Of a DNA stretch of 17,244 bases, positions 4,978 through 12,521 are shown in pieces. A program made the position numbers and the translations under genes. Location of the stretch: positions 2,567 through 19,810 of the forward strand of contig DLKK01000041.1 in assembly GCA_002478955.1 (NCBI GenBank), given 5' to 3'. The notes under the pieces were generated by a model. That model searched no databases. It was not told where the DNA came from and saw only the letters and a program-made list of their open reading frames with translations. Positions within the stretch are counted from its first letter, which is position 1. Each line of letters opens with the position of its first letter. The DNA is from Treponema sp. UBA7590. Lineage in GTDB: Bacteria; Spirochaetota; Spirochaetia; Treponematales; Treponemataceae.

Positions 4978-7035
4978 ATGGCAGGAATCAACATACCTGG
5001 TGTTACTAACCAGTACAATACAAACGAAACTGTTGAAAAACTTATGCAAATCGAGCGGATTCCGCTTACAAGGGAGCAGAAAACGCTTGATTCGTATAAG
5101 GCTCAGCAAGATGCTTGGCGTTCCGTTAACAGGAAAATGACAGAACTCCGGGACAGCGTAAAAACCCTGTACTCTTTTGATAATCCTTTTAATAACAAAT
5201 TAACTTCCTCAACAGAAGAATATGCAATCACAGCCGATGCAACCAGAAAAGCATCCTATGAATCTTTTAAAGTCGATGTAATTCAGCCGGCCACAGCAGA
5301 CCGTTTTCTTACATCTGAGCTTGACGCGGACACAAAGGTTCCAGCAGGAACATACACATACAAAATAAATGATAAATCCGTCTCCATGAGATGGAAAGGC
5401 GGATCTCTTCAAGATTTTTCAAACGCGCTGAACAGGCGTGGTGGCGACATTTTAAAGACAAGAGTAATTGGTGCCTCTAAAGGAAAAAAAACTCTTTCAA
5501 TTGAATCCCAGAAAACAGGAAGTGAAAATCGCCTCGAATTTGAAGATGATGCAAAAACTTTTGCAGAATCAAGCGGAATGATAATCCGCGTAAAACCAAA
5601 AACCGTTGAATTTGGCACAAGCCGAAATGATTACAGAAACATCCAGCCAGAAACACCAGAACAGGAGCGGCTTCCACCGGTTTCTGCGGCAAACCTTAAA
5701 ATTTCAAATGGAACTGTTGTAGTTCCTCCACGCGGCGGATATTCTCTTTCAATTCCAGCTACGGTTCTGGAAACCCCAAATAATCACATTCAGTTTACAA
5801 TCTCAAAGCAACAAGTTCCAGATATAACAATCGCGATGAACAGACAAGAGGCAAAACCAGTTTTTCCAGATTCTGGAAGTGCGAGCTTTAAAGATATAAC
5901 AATCACAAATGCGCCAATTGACGCAGATTTACCACAAGAACCAGAAAAGAAGCTCGAACCGCTTGAATCAATTTCAACAAATGATGTCCTTTTTGTAAAA
6001 ATGAAGGATGGAACCGAAAAACTGTTTTCAACGCCAAACCTTCTTTCGGAAGAAGAGACAAAAATCGACATTTCTGTGAACGATTACAAGAATATTGATT
6101 CAATTGTGCTGAAAAACCGAAATACAGGCATTGCGCTTTCAATTTCTTCCGCAGCAGCATTAAATCCAAGCGAAAACCGTGGATTTGTTCCGCAGCACGC
6201 AATCTCTTCTGCGGATGACGCAATCATAAAATATGAAGGAATAACAATAAAACGCCCGACAAATACAATCGATGATGTTGTGCCGGAAGTTACACTCAAT
6301 ATTTTTGACAAGACTGAAAAAACCGCGACAATCTCTGTAAAACCAGATGTTGATTCAGCAAAGGAAGCGCTCATAACTTTTGTCGGAAAATACAATCAGT
6401 CCGTTGCCGAAATAAATATTCTTTCCCAGAACAAGCCGGAAATCATCGAGGAACTTGACTATCTTAGCACTGATGAAAAAAAAGCCGAACAGGAAAAACT
6501 CGGAATGTTCAACACAGATTCTTCCCTTACAAGCCTAAAATCTGCGCTGCAGACAACAACATCGGCAAACTATAAATTCAGCGAAGACGCTAAAATCACA
6601 ATGCTTTCGCAGATTGGAATCGCGACCAACGCGACAAATTATTCGGGGTACACGCCAAGCAAACTGCGCGGTTACCTTGAAATCGATGAGAAAAAACTTG
6701 ACTCCGAATTGGAAAAACATCTTGATGATGTGAAAAATATGTTCGGCTATGATTCGGACGGAGATTTGATAATTGACTCTGGAATCGGATTTAAACTTGA
6801 CAGGCAGCTTACCGCATATGTTCAGTCAGGTGGAATTTTTGCGATGAAAACGTCAGCGCTCGACTCCAGGATAAAAGCTTCAGAACAAAAAATCGCGCGG
6901 CTTGAAACCCAGATGGATGACAAGGAAGCTGAGCTTAAAAACAAATACGGACAGATGGAAGGCGCGCTGAACAGCCTTGAATCTCAGCAAAACACAATAA
7001 AAAATTTCTCTAATTCAGGAAACAACAACAGATAG
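4978..7035 (+). CDS. fliD: Flagellar filament cap protein FliD
   Basis: A 685-residue hook-associated protein 2, which caps the filament and promotes flagellin assembly. The N-terminal FliD domain begins MAGINIPGVTNQYNTNE and runs to about residue 110, with KLMQIERIPLTREQK typical of the first helix. A long beta-rich, Pro/Ser/Thr-rich middle follows. The FliD C-terminal domain covers about 430-670, with DVKNMFGYDSDGDLIIDSGI and a final coiled coil (ASEQKIARLETQMDDKEAEL). It is longer than enterobacterial FliD (about 470) but near the size I recall for treponemes. No good ribosome site precedes ATG 4978; it lies 23 bases after flaG, so translation may be coupled. Confidence 0.93.
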   Translation: MAGINIPGVTNQYNTNETVEKLMQIERIPLTREQKTLDSYKAQQDAWRSVNRKMTELRDSVKTLYSFDNPFNNKLTSSTEEYAITADATRKASYESFKVDVIQPATADRFLTSELDADTKVPAGTYTYKINDKSVSMRWKGGSLQDFSNALNRRGGDILKTRVIGASKGKKTLSIESQKTGSENRLEFEDDAKTFAESSGMIIRVKPKTVEFGTSRNDYRNIQPETPEQERLPPVSAANLKISNGTVVVPPRGGYSLSIPATVLETPNNHIQFTISKQQVPDITIAMNRQEAKPVFPDSGSASFKDITITNAPIDADLPQEPEKKLEPLESISTNDVLFVKMKDGTEKLFSTPNLLSEEETKIDISVNDYKNIDSIVLKNRNTGIALSISSAAALNPSENRGFVPQHAISSADDAIIKYEGITIKRPTNTIDDVVPEVTLNIFDKTEKTATISVKPDVDSAKEALITFVGKYNQSVAEINILSQNKPEIIEELDYLSTDEKKAEQEKLGMFNTDSSLTSLKSALQTTTSANYKFSEDAKITMLSQIGIATNATNYSGYTPSKLRGYLEIDEKKLDSELEKHLDDVKNMFGYDSDGDLIIDSGIGFKLDRQLTAYVQSGGIFAMKTSALDSRIKASEQKIARLETQMDDKEAELKNKYGQMEGALNSLESQQNTIKNFSNSGNNNR

Positions 7036-7047
7036 GCGGAAAATTTT

Positions 7048-7638
7048 ATGGAATTCTATATTAATGATGAAAAAATTGACATCACACTTGATGAGGAAAA
7101 AACTGTAGGCGATGTACTAAAGTCTTTTGAGACGACCTGCGAGCAGAATGACTCAGCAGTAATCGGAATCAGAATCAACGGAAAGCAAATAACTGCGGAA
7201 CTTTTTGATGAATATGCAAAAAAAGCCCTTGAAAATAATATGAAATTTGAATTCAGCGTTGTTACAAGACAAAATATAAAAGATGCCTTCAAAAATCTTT
7301 CTGAGCTTTTCAGACGGCTTTCAGAAAAAATGCAGACAATACCTGTGGAACTCCAGAGCGGAAAAGCAAAAGAGGCAAACGAATCAATCTTGGCGCTTGC
7401 GGACAGCATTGACGAATTCTGCCACATTGCAACGTTGGCTTCCCTTTTCCAGGATTATACTGAGGTAAAAATAGAAGACAAGCCATTCTCTGAATTTTTC
7501 AAGGAATTTTCTCCGGTGCTTTCAGATTTTGAGGATGCGCTGAAAAACAATGACACCGTAAGCGTAGGAGATCTTGCTGAATATGAAATCTGCCCTCGCC
7601 TAATCTCTATCGCAAAAACATTGGAAGTTCTGGCATGA
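7048..7638 (+). CDS. Uncharacterised protein of the fliD operon
   Basis: I do not recognise this 196-residue protein. It is acidic and soluble, with no signal peptide or membrane segment. Residues 1-75 are beta-rich (FYINDEKIDITLDEEKTVGD, IGIRINGKQITAELFDEY). The rest is mainly helical, with LFRRLSEKMQTIPVELQSGK and a repeated heptad look. It starts 12 bases after fliD and its stop overlaps the next start (ATGA 7635-7638). Position and helical character suggest a flagellar export chaperone or FliD/FlaG partner (a FliT-like role), but there is no sequence proof. I recall a hypothetical protein after fliD in T. pallidum too. Confidence 0.75.
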   Translation: MEFYINDEKIDITLDEEKTVGDVLKSFETTCEQNDSAVIGIRINGKQITAELFDEYAKKALENNMKFEFSVVTRQNIKDAFKNLSELFRRLSEKMQTIPVELQSGKAKEANESILALADSIDEFCHIATLASLFQDYTEVKIEDKPFSEFFKEFSPVLSDFEDALKNNDTVSVGDLAEYEICPRLISIAKTLEVLA

Positions 7639-8714
7639 ATCTAAATTTTCAGGCAGGAGGTTCTCCGCTCGCAGCCCGGATGAATCCCGCAATTTACACA
7701 GTTTTAATAATCGCACTTGTGATTGCAGGAATTCTTGCGGCAATTTTTCTTATATTAAACAAACGGAAAGAAATTGAAGAAACTCCAGAATGGCAGGAAG
7801 CCCAGGCAAAAAGAAAGACAAACCGCAAAGATGTTGAGATTTTCTCTGAAAAATACAAATTAAGGCCAGATGAAGAAGCATTTTTGTGGAAAATCTGCAA
7901 AAAATACGGAATAACAAATATTCTTTTCGCAATAAAAGATCTAAATTCAATAAATCCATATTTTGAAAAATATTATGCACAGAACAAGAACAATTCTGCG
8001 GCAGACATAAATCTGATGTTCAGGCTAAAATTCCGGCTTGAAAGGATTTTTGCGGCAGCTGTAATAATCTCCTCAACAAAACTGATAGCCAAAAATTCAA
8101 AAATCAGCGAGATTTTTCCAGATGGAACAAAAACTGATTTTTTTGTATACGAAAACACAAAAGATTATCTTTCAATAAAAATCACAAAAGAATTTTTTGA
8201 GTCGCAGAAAAAGCCAGAAAACCTGGAGAAAGTCGCATTCACATTTCATTCACAGGCAGGCATGCAGTATGCGTTTGTCTCAAGAATCCTTCGCTACGAG
8301 AACGAACAGAACGGCTACCAGATGATTGTCTCACACAGCAACGATTTAATCACAAAGCAGCAGAGGCACTTCAAAAGAATCAATGTAAACGAAAAATGCA
8401 AAATCGCCTCAATAAAAATTGAAACAAACAAAAAAAATGAAAAAAAATATATTCCGGCGGAAAAAAAATACGAATGTGTCCTTACAAATATTTCCGGCGG
8501 AGGATGCTGCATTTCAACAACGCTTCCTATCAAGGAAAGCCAGATGACTTATATTGAGATTTCACTTTCTGACGGAGAATACGGCGTTTTTGGAACAATC
8601 GTAAAAACAAGAAAATCGCAAACGCAGGGACTTTTTAATCTTCACATCAAATTTGACAACATATCACTTGAAGTGCAGAATAAAATTCTTGCTAAAGTCT
8701 ACGGATATAATTAA
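7635..8714 (+). CDS. Membrane-anchored PilZ-domain protein
   Basis: A 359-residue protein with a single membrane helix at about residues 19-41 (YTVLIIALVIAGILAAIFLI) followed by KRK, so the rest should face the cytoplasm. The C-terminal PilZ domain starts near residue 240 with RHFKR (244-248) and NISGGG (285-290). These are the RxxxR and (D/N)xSxxG motifs that bind cyclic di-GMP. The middle, about 60-240, is Lys-rich and not recognised. Architecture is YcgR-like in spirit (N-terminal region plus PilZ), where c-di-GMP binding brakes motility. It sits in the fliD transcript, overlapping the upstream stop by four bases. Function as a motility c-di-GMP receptor is inference. Confidence 0.82.
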   Translation: MNLNFQAGGSPLAARMNPAIYTVLIIALVIAGILAAIFLILNKRKEIEETPEWQEAQAKRKTNRKDVEIFSEKYKLRPDEEAFLWKICKKYGITNILFAIKDLNSINPYFEKYYAQNKNNSAADINLMFRLKFRLERIFAAAVIISSTKLIAKNSKISEIFPDGTKTDFFVYENTKDYLSIKITKEFFESQKKPENLEKVAFTFHSQAGMQYAFVSRILRYENEQNGYQMIVSHSNDLITKQQRHFKRINVNEKCKIASIKIETNKKNEKKYIPAEKKYECVLTNISGGGCCISTTLPIKESQMTYIEISLSDGEYGVFGTIVKTRKSQTQGLFNLHIKFDNISLEVQNKILAKVYGYN

Positions 8715-8725
8715 AATAGGATAAA

Positions 8726-8986
8726 ATGAAAATTCTGGATTTAAAAAACTTATTCCGCGAGGAAGGTTACATTTATTACCGACGCAATTTTTCAGGCACT
8801 GCTGATGTTGAAATTCCAGGGCAAACTTTAGAAACTGATGTTGATTTTTGTATCGAGACAGATCCTTTAGGGAAGAAAACTGTTGACATCCAATTCAAGA
8901 AGCCAATAAACTACCCTATTCTTCCAATAAAAAAGGCCTTAAAAGATTATATTTTAAAGCAAGACTCTGAAGGAAAACTGCCATGA
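8726..8986 (+). CDS. Small uncharacterised protein
   Basis: An 86-residue protein, not recognised. It contains YIYYRRNFSGTADVEIPGQT, then alternating beta-strand-like stretches (ETDVDFCIETDPLGKKTVDI) and a C-terminal helix (LPIKKALKDYILKQDSEGKL). It has no signal peptide or membrane segment. AGGATA precedes ATG 8726. It begins 11 bases after the PilZ gene and its stop overlaps the tsaE start (ATGA 8983-8986), so it is very likely a real, translationally coupled gene. It may serve with the PilZ protein or with t6A synthesis; nothing in the sequence decides. Confidence 0.72.
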   Translation: MKILDLKNLFREEGYIYYRRNFSGTADVEIPGQTLETDVDFCIETDPLGKKTVDIQFKKPINYPILPIKKALKDYILKQDSEGKLP

Positions 8987-9417
8987 TTACTTTTACAACA
9001 AATTCTGCAGAAGAAACAATTGAGCTTGGAAAGAAAATCGGTTCTCTCCTGCAGAAAGGTGACATAATCGCAATGCAGGGAACACTTGCAGCCGGAAAAA
9101 CAACAATCACAAAGGGAATCGCAGAAGCCTTGGGCGTAAAGGACACAATCACAAGCCCGACTTTTTGTCTTATCAGCGAATACGAAGGAAAAATGCCGCT
9201 TTACCATATGGATGTTTACCGTCTTGATGGAGCGGAAGATTTTGCGAACCTTGGCACAGAAGATATGCTGTACGGGGAAGGTGTCTCCATAATCGAATGG
9301 AGCGAAAAAATCATGGAGGAACTCCCCAAGAAAACGATTATCCTAAAGCTTACTCCGCACGAAAACGGAACTAGAACAATAACTATTGAAAACTGGTCAC
9401 ATGGAGAAATAAAATGA
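8983..9417 (+). CDS. tsaE: tRNA threonylcarbamoyladenosine synthesis ATPase TsaE
   Basis: A 144-residue P-loop ATPase that works with TsaB and TsaD to install t6A37 on ANN-decoding tRNAs. The Walker A-like motif is GTLAAGKTT at residues 33-41 (usual form GDLGAGKTT). Next come SPTFCLISEY, the conserved LYHMDVYRL, and the Walker B-like segment VSIIEWSEK. Length is normal for the family. It overlaps both neighbours by four bases (ATGA at 8983 and at 9414), so it is coupled to tsaB, its functional partner. Confidence 0.93.
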   Translation: MITFTTNSAEETIELGKKIGSLLQKGDIIAMQGTLAAGKTTITKGIAEALGVKDTITSPTFCLISEYEGKMPLYHMDVYRLDGAEDFANLGTEDMLYGEGVSIIEWSEKIMEELPKKTIILKLTPHENGTRTITIENWSHGEIK

Positions 9418-10094
9418 ACGGACTTGCAATTGATTCTGCCATAACAAAAATCACTATTTCTGCAAAAAACGATTTCCACACTGTCACAGCTGTGTTCAAT
9501 ATAGGAATGAAACAGTCGGAAACGCTGTTGCCTGCAATTCAATACGTTCTTGAAAAAGCAGATTTAACGCCAGAAAAACTTGATTATCTTAGTATTTCCA
9601 ACGGACCGGGCTCATTTACAGGGCTCAGACTAGGTTTTTCCGCAATAAAAGCAATCGAAATGGTTTCAAACGCAAAACTTTATGGGATTCCAACATTGGA
9701 TGCCTACGCAGAAAGTTACATGGATTTTCCATTTACTGTCTGAAGTTGCATTGATGCAAAAAAGGATCGTTTTTACGCAAAAGCATTTTTAAACGCAAAA
9801 GAAATAATCACAGCAGGAGATTACACGCCGGAAGAGATTGCAAATCTCCTAAAAAATTCCAATGCAACGGAAACAGTCTTAATCTGCGGTAGCGACGCGC
9901 ATCTTCTTGCGGAAGAACTAAAACCTTTTTCAGAAAAAAAATTCCTTCCGCAGGATTTTAATATGAATGTCGGGGAAATTCTTCTTTCAATGACTGAAAA
10001 AAAGATTTCTGCAAATGAGCGGCCTCTAAATGACTATGACGGTCCGTTCTACCTTCGTGCAAGCGAAGCTGAAGTAAAAAAACAGGAAGCATAA
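9414..10094 (+). pseudogene. tsaB: TsaB with an in-frame TGA at codon 110
   Basis: Translation from ATG 9414 gives a clear TsaB/YeaZ N-terminus: GLAIDSA, then the signature SNGPGSFTGLRLGFSAIKA around residues 62-80. At 9741-9743 a TGA interrupts. Reading on in the same frame gives a normal C-terminal half, starting SCIDAKKDRFYAKAF (the family's IDAR..EVY region) and ending at TAA 10092-10094, about 226 residues in all, the usual size. No frame change is needed, so this is one nonsense codon. TsaB is a t6A-complex scaffold and normally essential, so a sequencing or assembly error or a rare mutation is likely. A one-base change from TTA (Leu) would explain it. There is no good internal restart. 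Confidence 0.85.
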
Positions 10095-10106
10095 AATCTT
10101 TTAATT

Positions 10107-10135
10107 GCGGCAAACGTTATGTTGCCGCTTTTTTT
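10107..10135 (+). terminator. Intrinsic terminator of the flaG-tsaB operon
   Basis: GCGGCAA (10107-10113) pairs perfectly with TTGCCGC (10122-10128), eight-base loop, followed by seven Ts (10129-10135). It begins 12 bases after the tsaB stop. The 59 bases from here to the next hairpin hold nothing I recognise. Confidence 0.93.
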
Positions 10136-10194
10136 ATCTCTGTTGACCGAAGTGACTTAATTGGCTTAACTAACTTAATAGAAAAATGTTAAAA

Positions 10195-10224
10195 AAAAAT
10201 CTCCAACGAAAGTTGGAGATTTTT
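10195..10224 (-). terminator. Terminator of the tRNA operon (bidirectional form)
   Basis: ATCTCCAAC (10199-10207) pairs with GTTGGAGAT (10212-10220) around a GAAA loop on the plus strand. The stem is extended by A and T runs on either side. Read on the minus strand it follows tRNA-Lys directly and ends in a run of nine Us, a strong intrinsic terminator. On the plus strand it could also stop read-through from tsaB. Confidence 0.88.
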
Positions 10225-10225
10225 A

Positions 10226-10298
10226 TGAGCCATGCAAGGATCGAACTTGCGACCCACAGATTAAGAGTCTGTTGCTCTACCAGCTGAGCTAATGGCCC
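10226..10298 (-). tRNA. tRNA-Lys (anticodon CUU)
   Basis: A 73-nt cloverleaf. The acceptor stem GGGCCAT pairs with ATGGCTC (one G-U) and the discriminator is A. The D arm is GCTC...GAGC, the anticodon loop CTCTTAA gives CUU (AAG codons), and the T arm is GCAAG-TTCGATC-CTTGC. The 3' CCA is not encoded. It is the last gene of the three-tRNA minus-strand cluster. Confidence 0.95.
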
Positions 10299-10308
10299 AA
10301 AAATAATT

Positions 10309-10382
10309 TGCGTCCGACAGGATTCGAACCTGCTACCGCCGGATTCGAAGTCCGGAACTCTATCCAGATGAGCTACGGGCGC
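10309..10382 (-). tRNA. tRNA-Arg (anticodon UCG)
   Basis: A 74-nt cloverleaf. The anticodon stem CCGGA/TCCGG holds loop CTTCGAA, anticodon UCG (CGA codons). The T arm is GCAGG-TTCGAAT-CCTGT and the discriminator is A; CCA is not encoded. The acceptor 5' strand is GCGCCCG and the 3' strand CGGACGC, so position 4 to 69 is a C-A mismatch in an otherwise perfect stem. All other arms are regular, so it is probably functional. Confidence 0.93.
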
Positions 10383-10393
10383 AACTAGAATCG

Positions 10394-10466
10394 GGTGCCT
10401 GATGGGGCTCGAACCCACGACAACCAGATCCACAATCTGGCGCTCTACCGCTGAACTACAGGCACC
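10394..10466 (-). tRNA. tRNA-His (anticodon GUG)
   Basis: The anticodon stem CCAGA/TCTGG holds loop TTGTGGA, anticodon GUG. The eight-pair acceptor GGTGCCTG/CAGGCACC includes the histidine-specific G-1:C73 pair encoded in the gene. The T arm is GTGGG-TTCGAGC-CCCAT. CCA is not encoded. It is the first gene after the tRNA promoter. Confidence 0.95.
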
Positions 10467-10483
10467 ATGTAAGACGTGATGTA

Positions 10484-10512
10484 AATATATAATATCGATA
10501 AAATTTAGTCAA
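10484..10512 (-). promoter_or_regulatory. Sigma-70 promoter of the tRNA cluster
   Basis: On the minus strand, TTGACT (10512-10507) and TATATT (10489-10484) are separated by 17 bases, one mismatch each from consensus. Transcription would start near 10477, about 11 bases before tRNA-His. Confidence 0.82.
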
Positions 10513-10516
10513 TATT

Positions 10517-10532
10517 AAAATCTATAGATTTT
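10517..10532 (-). terminator. Possible weak terminator after csrA
   Basis: AAAATC-TATA-GATTTT is a perfect 16-base palindrome 20 bases after the csrA stop, followed on the minus strand by AATATT. The stem is almost all A-T and the U-run is short. Termination may be partial, so flg operon transcripts could run into the tRNA genes. Confidence 0.35.
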
Positions 10533-10552
10533 CAAAAAAAATTGATTTTTTT

Positions 10553-10780
10553 TCATTTTTTTAAAATCTTCGAAATTGTATTCACAACATCATTATTTAC
10601 AATTGAAGCCGCCGTATTTTCATTCTTGATTGCGTTAAAAACTTCCTGCCTGAAAACTTTTACACTTTTTGGAGCTTCCACACCGATTTTCACCTGATCA
10701 CCTTTTATGTCAATAATTGTAATCGTAATATCTTCGCCGATTTTTATCTGCTGATCAGTTTTTCGGGAAAGAATAAGCAT
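10553..10780 (-). CDS. csrA: Carbon storage regulator CsrA
   Basis: A 75-residue RNA-binding dimer that recognises GGA in hairpin loops and usually blocks ribosome access. The family core is intact: LILSRK at residues 2-7 and GVEAPKSVKVFRQEV at 33-47, including Leu4 and Arg44, the residues that contact RNA in characterised CsrA. A C-terminal extension after residue about 55 is typical of CsrA proteins controlled by FliW. TGA of fliW ends one base before ATG 10780, and the ribosome site (AAGGGGGA) lies inside the fliW 3' end, so translation is coupled. Candidate targets in this window are the flaB leader (2385-2424), the flaG ribosome site and the flgN ribosome site. Confidence 0.96.
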   Translation of the reverse strand: MLILSRKTDQQIKIGEDITITIIDIKGDQVKIGVEAPKSVKVFRQEVFNAIKNENTAASIVNNDVVNTISKILKK

Positions 10781-10781
10781 A

Positions 10782-11222
10782 TCATTCCCCCTTCTTTTTT
10801 AAAGCTTTTACAATGTCAAATTTTGTTGTCCAGCGGTTGTCATTTAAAATCACCTGAAGGCATTTATGGTTCTTTTTGTTTATGACAATCGGGCCAAGAA
10901 AATTTGCTGTTATGGCTGAACCATCTTTCGGAATTGTAACTAAAGTCATAATGATTATGTCTTCCGCAGATTCCACGCCAATATTCTTTAAAGTTGAATC
11001 GTCAATGTCCGCTTCATAATCATTGCAGATAAGGAAAGGATCTATCATCAAAAACGCAAGATTGCTTTCTTCTGTTGACTGAAGCCAGATAAACGGTTCG
11101 TATTCAGAATCAATCAGCGCAAATTTTTTGTATTTTTCAAATCCTAAAAGTCCTTCCGGAAAAGTCACAAGCTGTTTTTCTTCAACATTAACAATCCCAT
11201 TTACTTTTGTCTTTACTTCCAT
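10782..11222 (-). CDS. fliW: Flagellar assembly factor FliW
   Basis: A 146-residue protein. In Bacillus, FliW binds either flagellin or CsrA: free flagellin takes FliW away and frees CsrA to repress flagellin translation. Family features are TFPEGLLGFEKYKKFAL at residues 20-36, FIWLQSTEESNLAFLMIDP in the middle, LVTIPKDGSAITANFLGPIV and the final LQVILNDNRW. GAGGAA precedes ATG 11222. It lies 32 bases after flgL and one base before csrA, the order common in spirochaetes and Firmicutes. Confidence 0.96.
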   Translation of the reverse strand: MEVKTKVNGIVNVEEKQLVTFPEGLLGFEKYKKFALIDSEYEPFIWLQSTEESNLAFLMIDPFLICNDYEADIDDSTLKNIGVESAEDIIIMTLVTIPKDGSAITANFLGPIVINKKNHKCLQVILNDNRWTTKFDIVKALKKKGE

Positions 11223-11254
11223 GTTTTCCTCATTTTTTTGCTAGAAAAAACTGA

Positions 11255-12499
11255 CTATCTCATATAGTTCAAAAGTGTGCTGCTGTACATTTTTCCGGCA
11301 TTGCTGAGCGTTGCCTGATAAGTGTAGTCAAGCATCTTTAAGTCTGTGATTGCCTTTGTGTAATCAAGATCACCTTCGCGGCTTATTTGCTGCTTGACAT
11401 TCAACGCTGTGCCGGAATTTCTTAAGGCATTGTTCTGGGCGCGTTCGTAAGCGGAGCCGGATTTTGCAACCCTTGTCACAAGAGAATTTATTCCTTTGTC
11501 GAGCGAGCCAAGAATTCTGCCTCCGACACTTTCAGTATCTCCTTTTAAAAGAGCATTTCGGAATGCGATTACAACATCGAACATTGAGCCACCGGAAACT
11601 TTCACGCTGTTTCCAAGATTGTACGGCGGCTTCTGGCTGGAATCCTTTACAATTCCAAGCTCGTTCAGAACAGAACCGTCAACATCCTGAATCCAAAGCT
11701 GACGCGCGTCTGTTGACTCAAAATTAAGCCCATTTGTAACAGGGTCGATATTTGCGCGCACAGCCGCCCCTGAATCATTTATTTTTGCAGCCAACGCATA
11801 AACATTGTCGCCAGCGTTTATATTTATTTTTACGCCGTCAATGCTTATTGTGCTGTCTGAAGAAGCCTGCCAGGCACTTGCATCGCGTCCGCCAAAGATT
11901 TGCTGCTGTTCTGCCCAGAAGGCGCGGTTTCCAGCATTGTCAATGTCGAGATATTTATTTTCATCAACTTCAACTTTGTTTGTATCAATATTTCCGTTGT
12001 AACGCACGTTTTCAATAAGCGGAACTCCGCTTCCCTGGACATTTCCCATCTCAATCTCAAAAGGAGTCGCCTTTGTATTTGTTCCGCCGAACAATGCGTT
12101 TCCATCGCTGGAAATAGCATTCGCATTCTGGATAAGTTCCTTCAGAAGCTCATCAACTTCCACCGCCATGTTCGACATATCTTCTTTTGTATAAATTCCA
12201 TTCGCACCTGTTACAGCCAACTCCCGGATCCGCTGCATAATCTCAAGAGAATTATTCATGTAGCCTTCACGAAGGGCAAATTCATCTGTAAGAGTTTTTG
12301 CGTTTTTTTCAAAATTATTCACTCTGGTCAGATAAGACTGATAGCGGACAAGATGACCTGCTGAAATCGGATCATCGCGCAACTGCTGGATACGCCGCTG
12401 GCTTCCAATCTGGTTGTTCGCAGAATTCAATCTACTTTCCTGAAGCCGAAGTGCCGACTGAGTGTCAATATTATTCATTGCAGAACTGATTCTATGCAT
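11255..12499 (-). CDS. flgL: Hook-filament junction protein FlgL
   Basis: A 414-residue flagellin-like protein (HAP3) joining FlgK to the filament. The N-terminal helix starts MHRISSAMNNIDTQSALRLQ with RDDPISAGHLVRYQSYL at about 41-57, in the place of the flagellin RINRAGDD region. IMQRIRELAVTGANGIYTKE parallels FlaB. The C-terminal helix LKMLDYTYQATLSNAGKMYS ends in LLNYMR. The middle, about 150-310, is a FlgL-type variable region. GAGGTAG precedes ATG 12499. It starts 22 bases after flgK, in the same transcript. Confidence 0.94.
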   Translation of the reverse strand: MHRISSAMNNIDTQSALRLQESRLNSANNQIGSQRRIQQLRDDPISAGHLVRYQSYLTRVNNFEKNAKTLTDEFALREGYMNNSLEIMQRIRELAVTGANGIYTKEDMSNMAVEVDELLKELIQNANAISSDGNALFGGTNTKATPFEIEMGNVQGSGVPLIENVRYNGNIDTNKVEVDENKYLDIDNAGNRAFWAEQQQIFGGRDASAWQASSDSTISIDGVKININAGDNVYALAAKINDSGAAVRANIDPVTNGLNFESTDARQLWIQDVDGSVLNELGIVKDSSQKPPYNLGNSVKVSGGSMFDVVIAFRNALLKGDTESVGGRILGSLDKGINSLVTRVAKSGSAYERAQNNALRNSGTALNVKQQISREGDLDYTKAITDLKMLDYTYQATLSNAGKMYSSTLLNYMR

Positions 12500-12521
12500 A
12501 TTCTACCTCGCTAAATTCTTT

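Noticed and set aside
9741..9743. Alternative genetic code with TGA as Trp or Gly
   Set aside because: TGA ends several intact genes here (unknown gene at 7638, small gene at 8986, csrA, fliW) and Trp is encoded by TGG throughout.
9741..9765. TGA in tsaB as a selenocysteine codon, with the small stem TTGCA-TTGA-TGCAA just after it
   Set aside because: The five-pair stem is too short and too close for a bacterial SECIS, TsaB is not a known selenoprotein family, and the position is not a cysteine site in the family.
10170..10433. Open frame on the minus strand across the tRNA cluster
   Set aside because: It translates tRNA genes and a terminator; it is not a protein gene.
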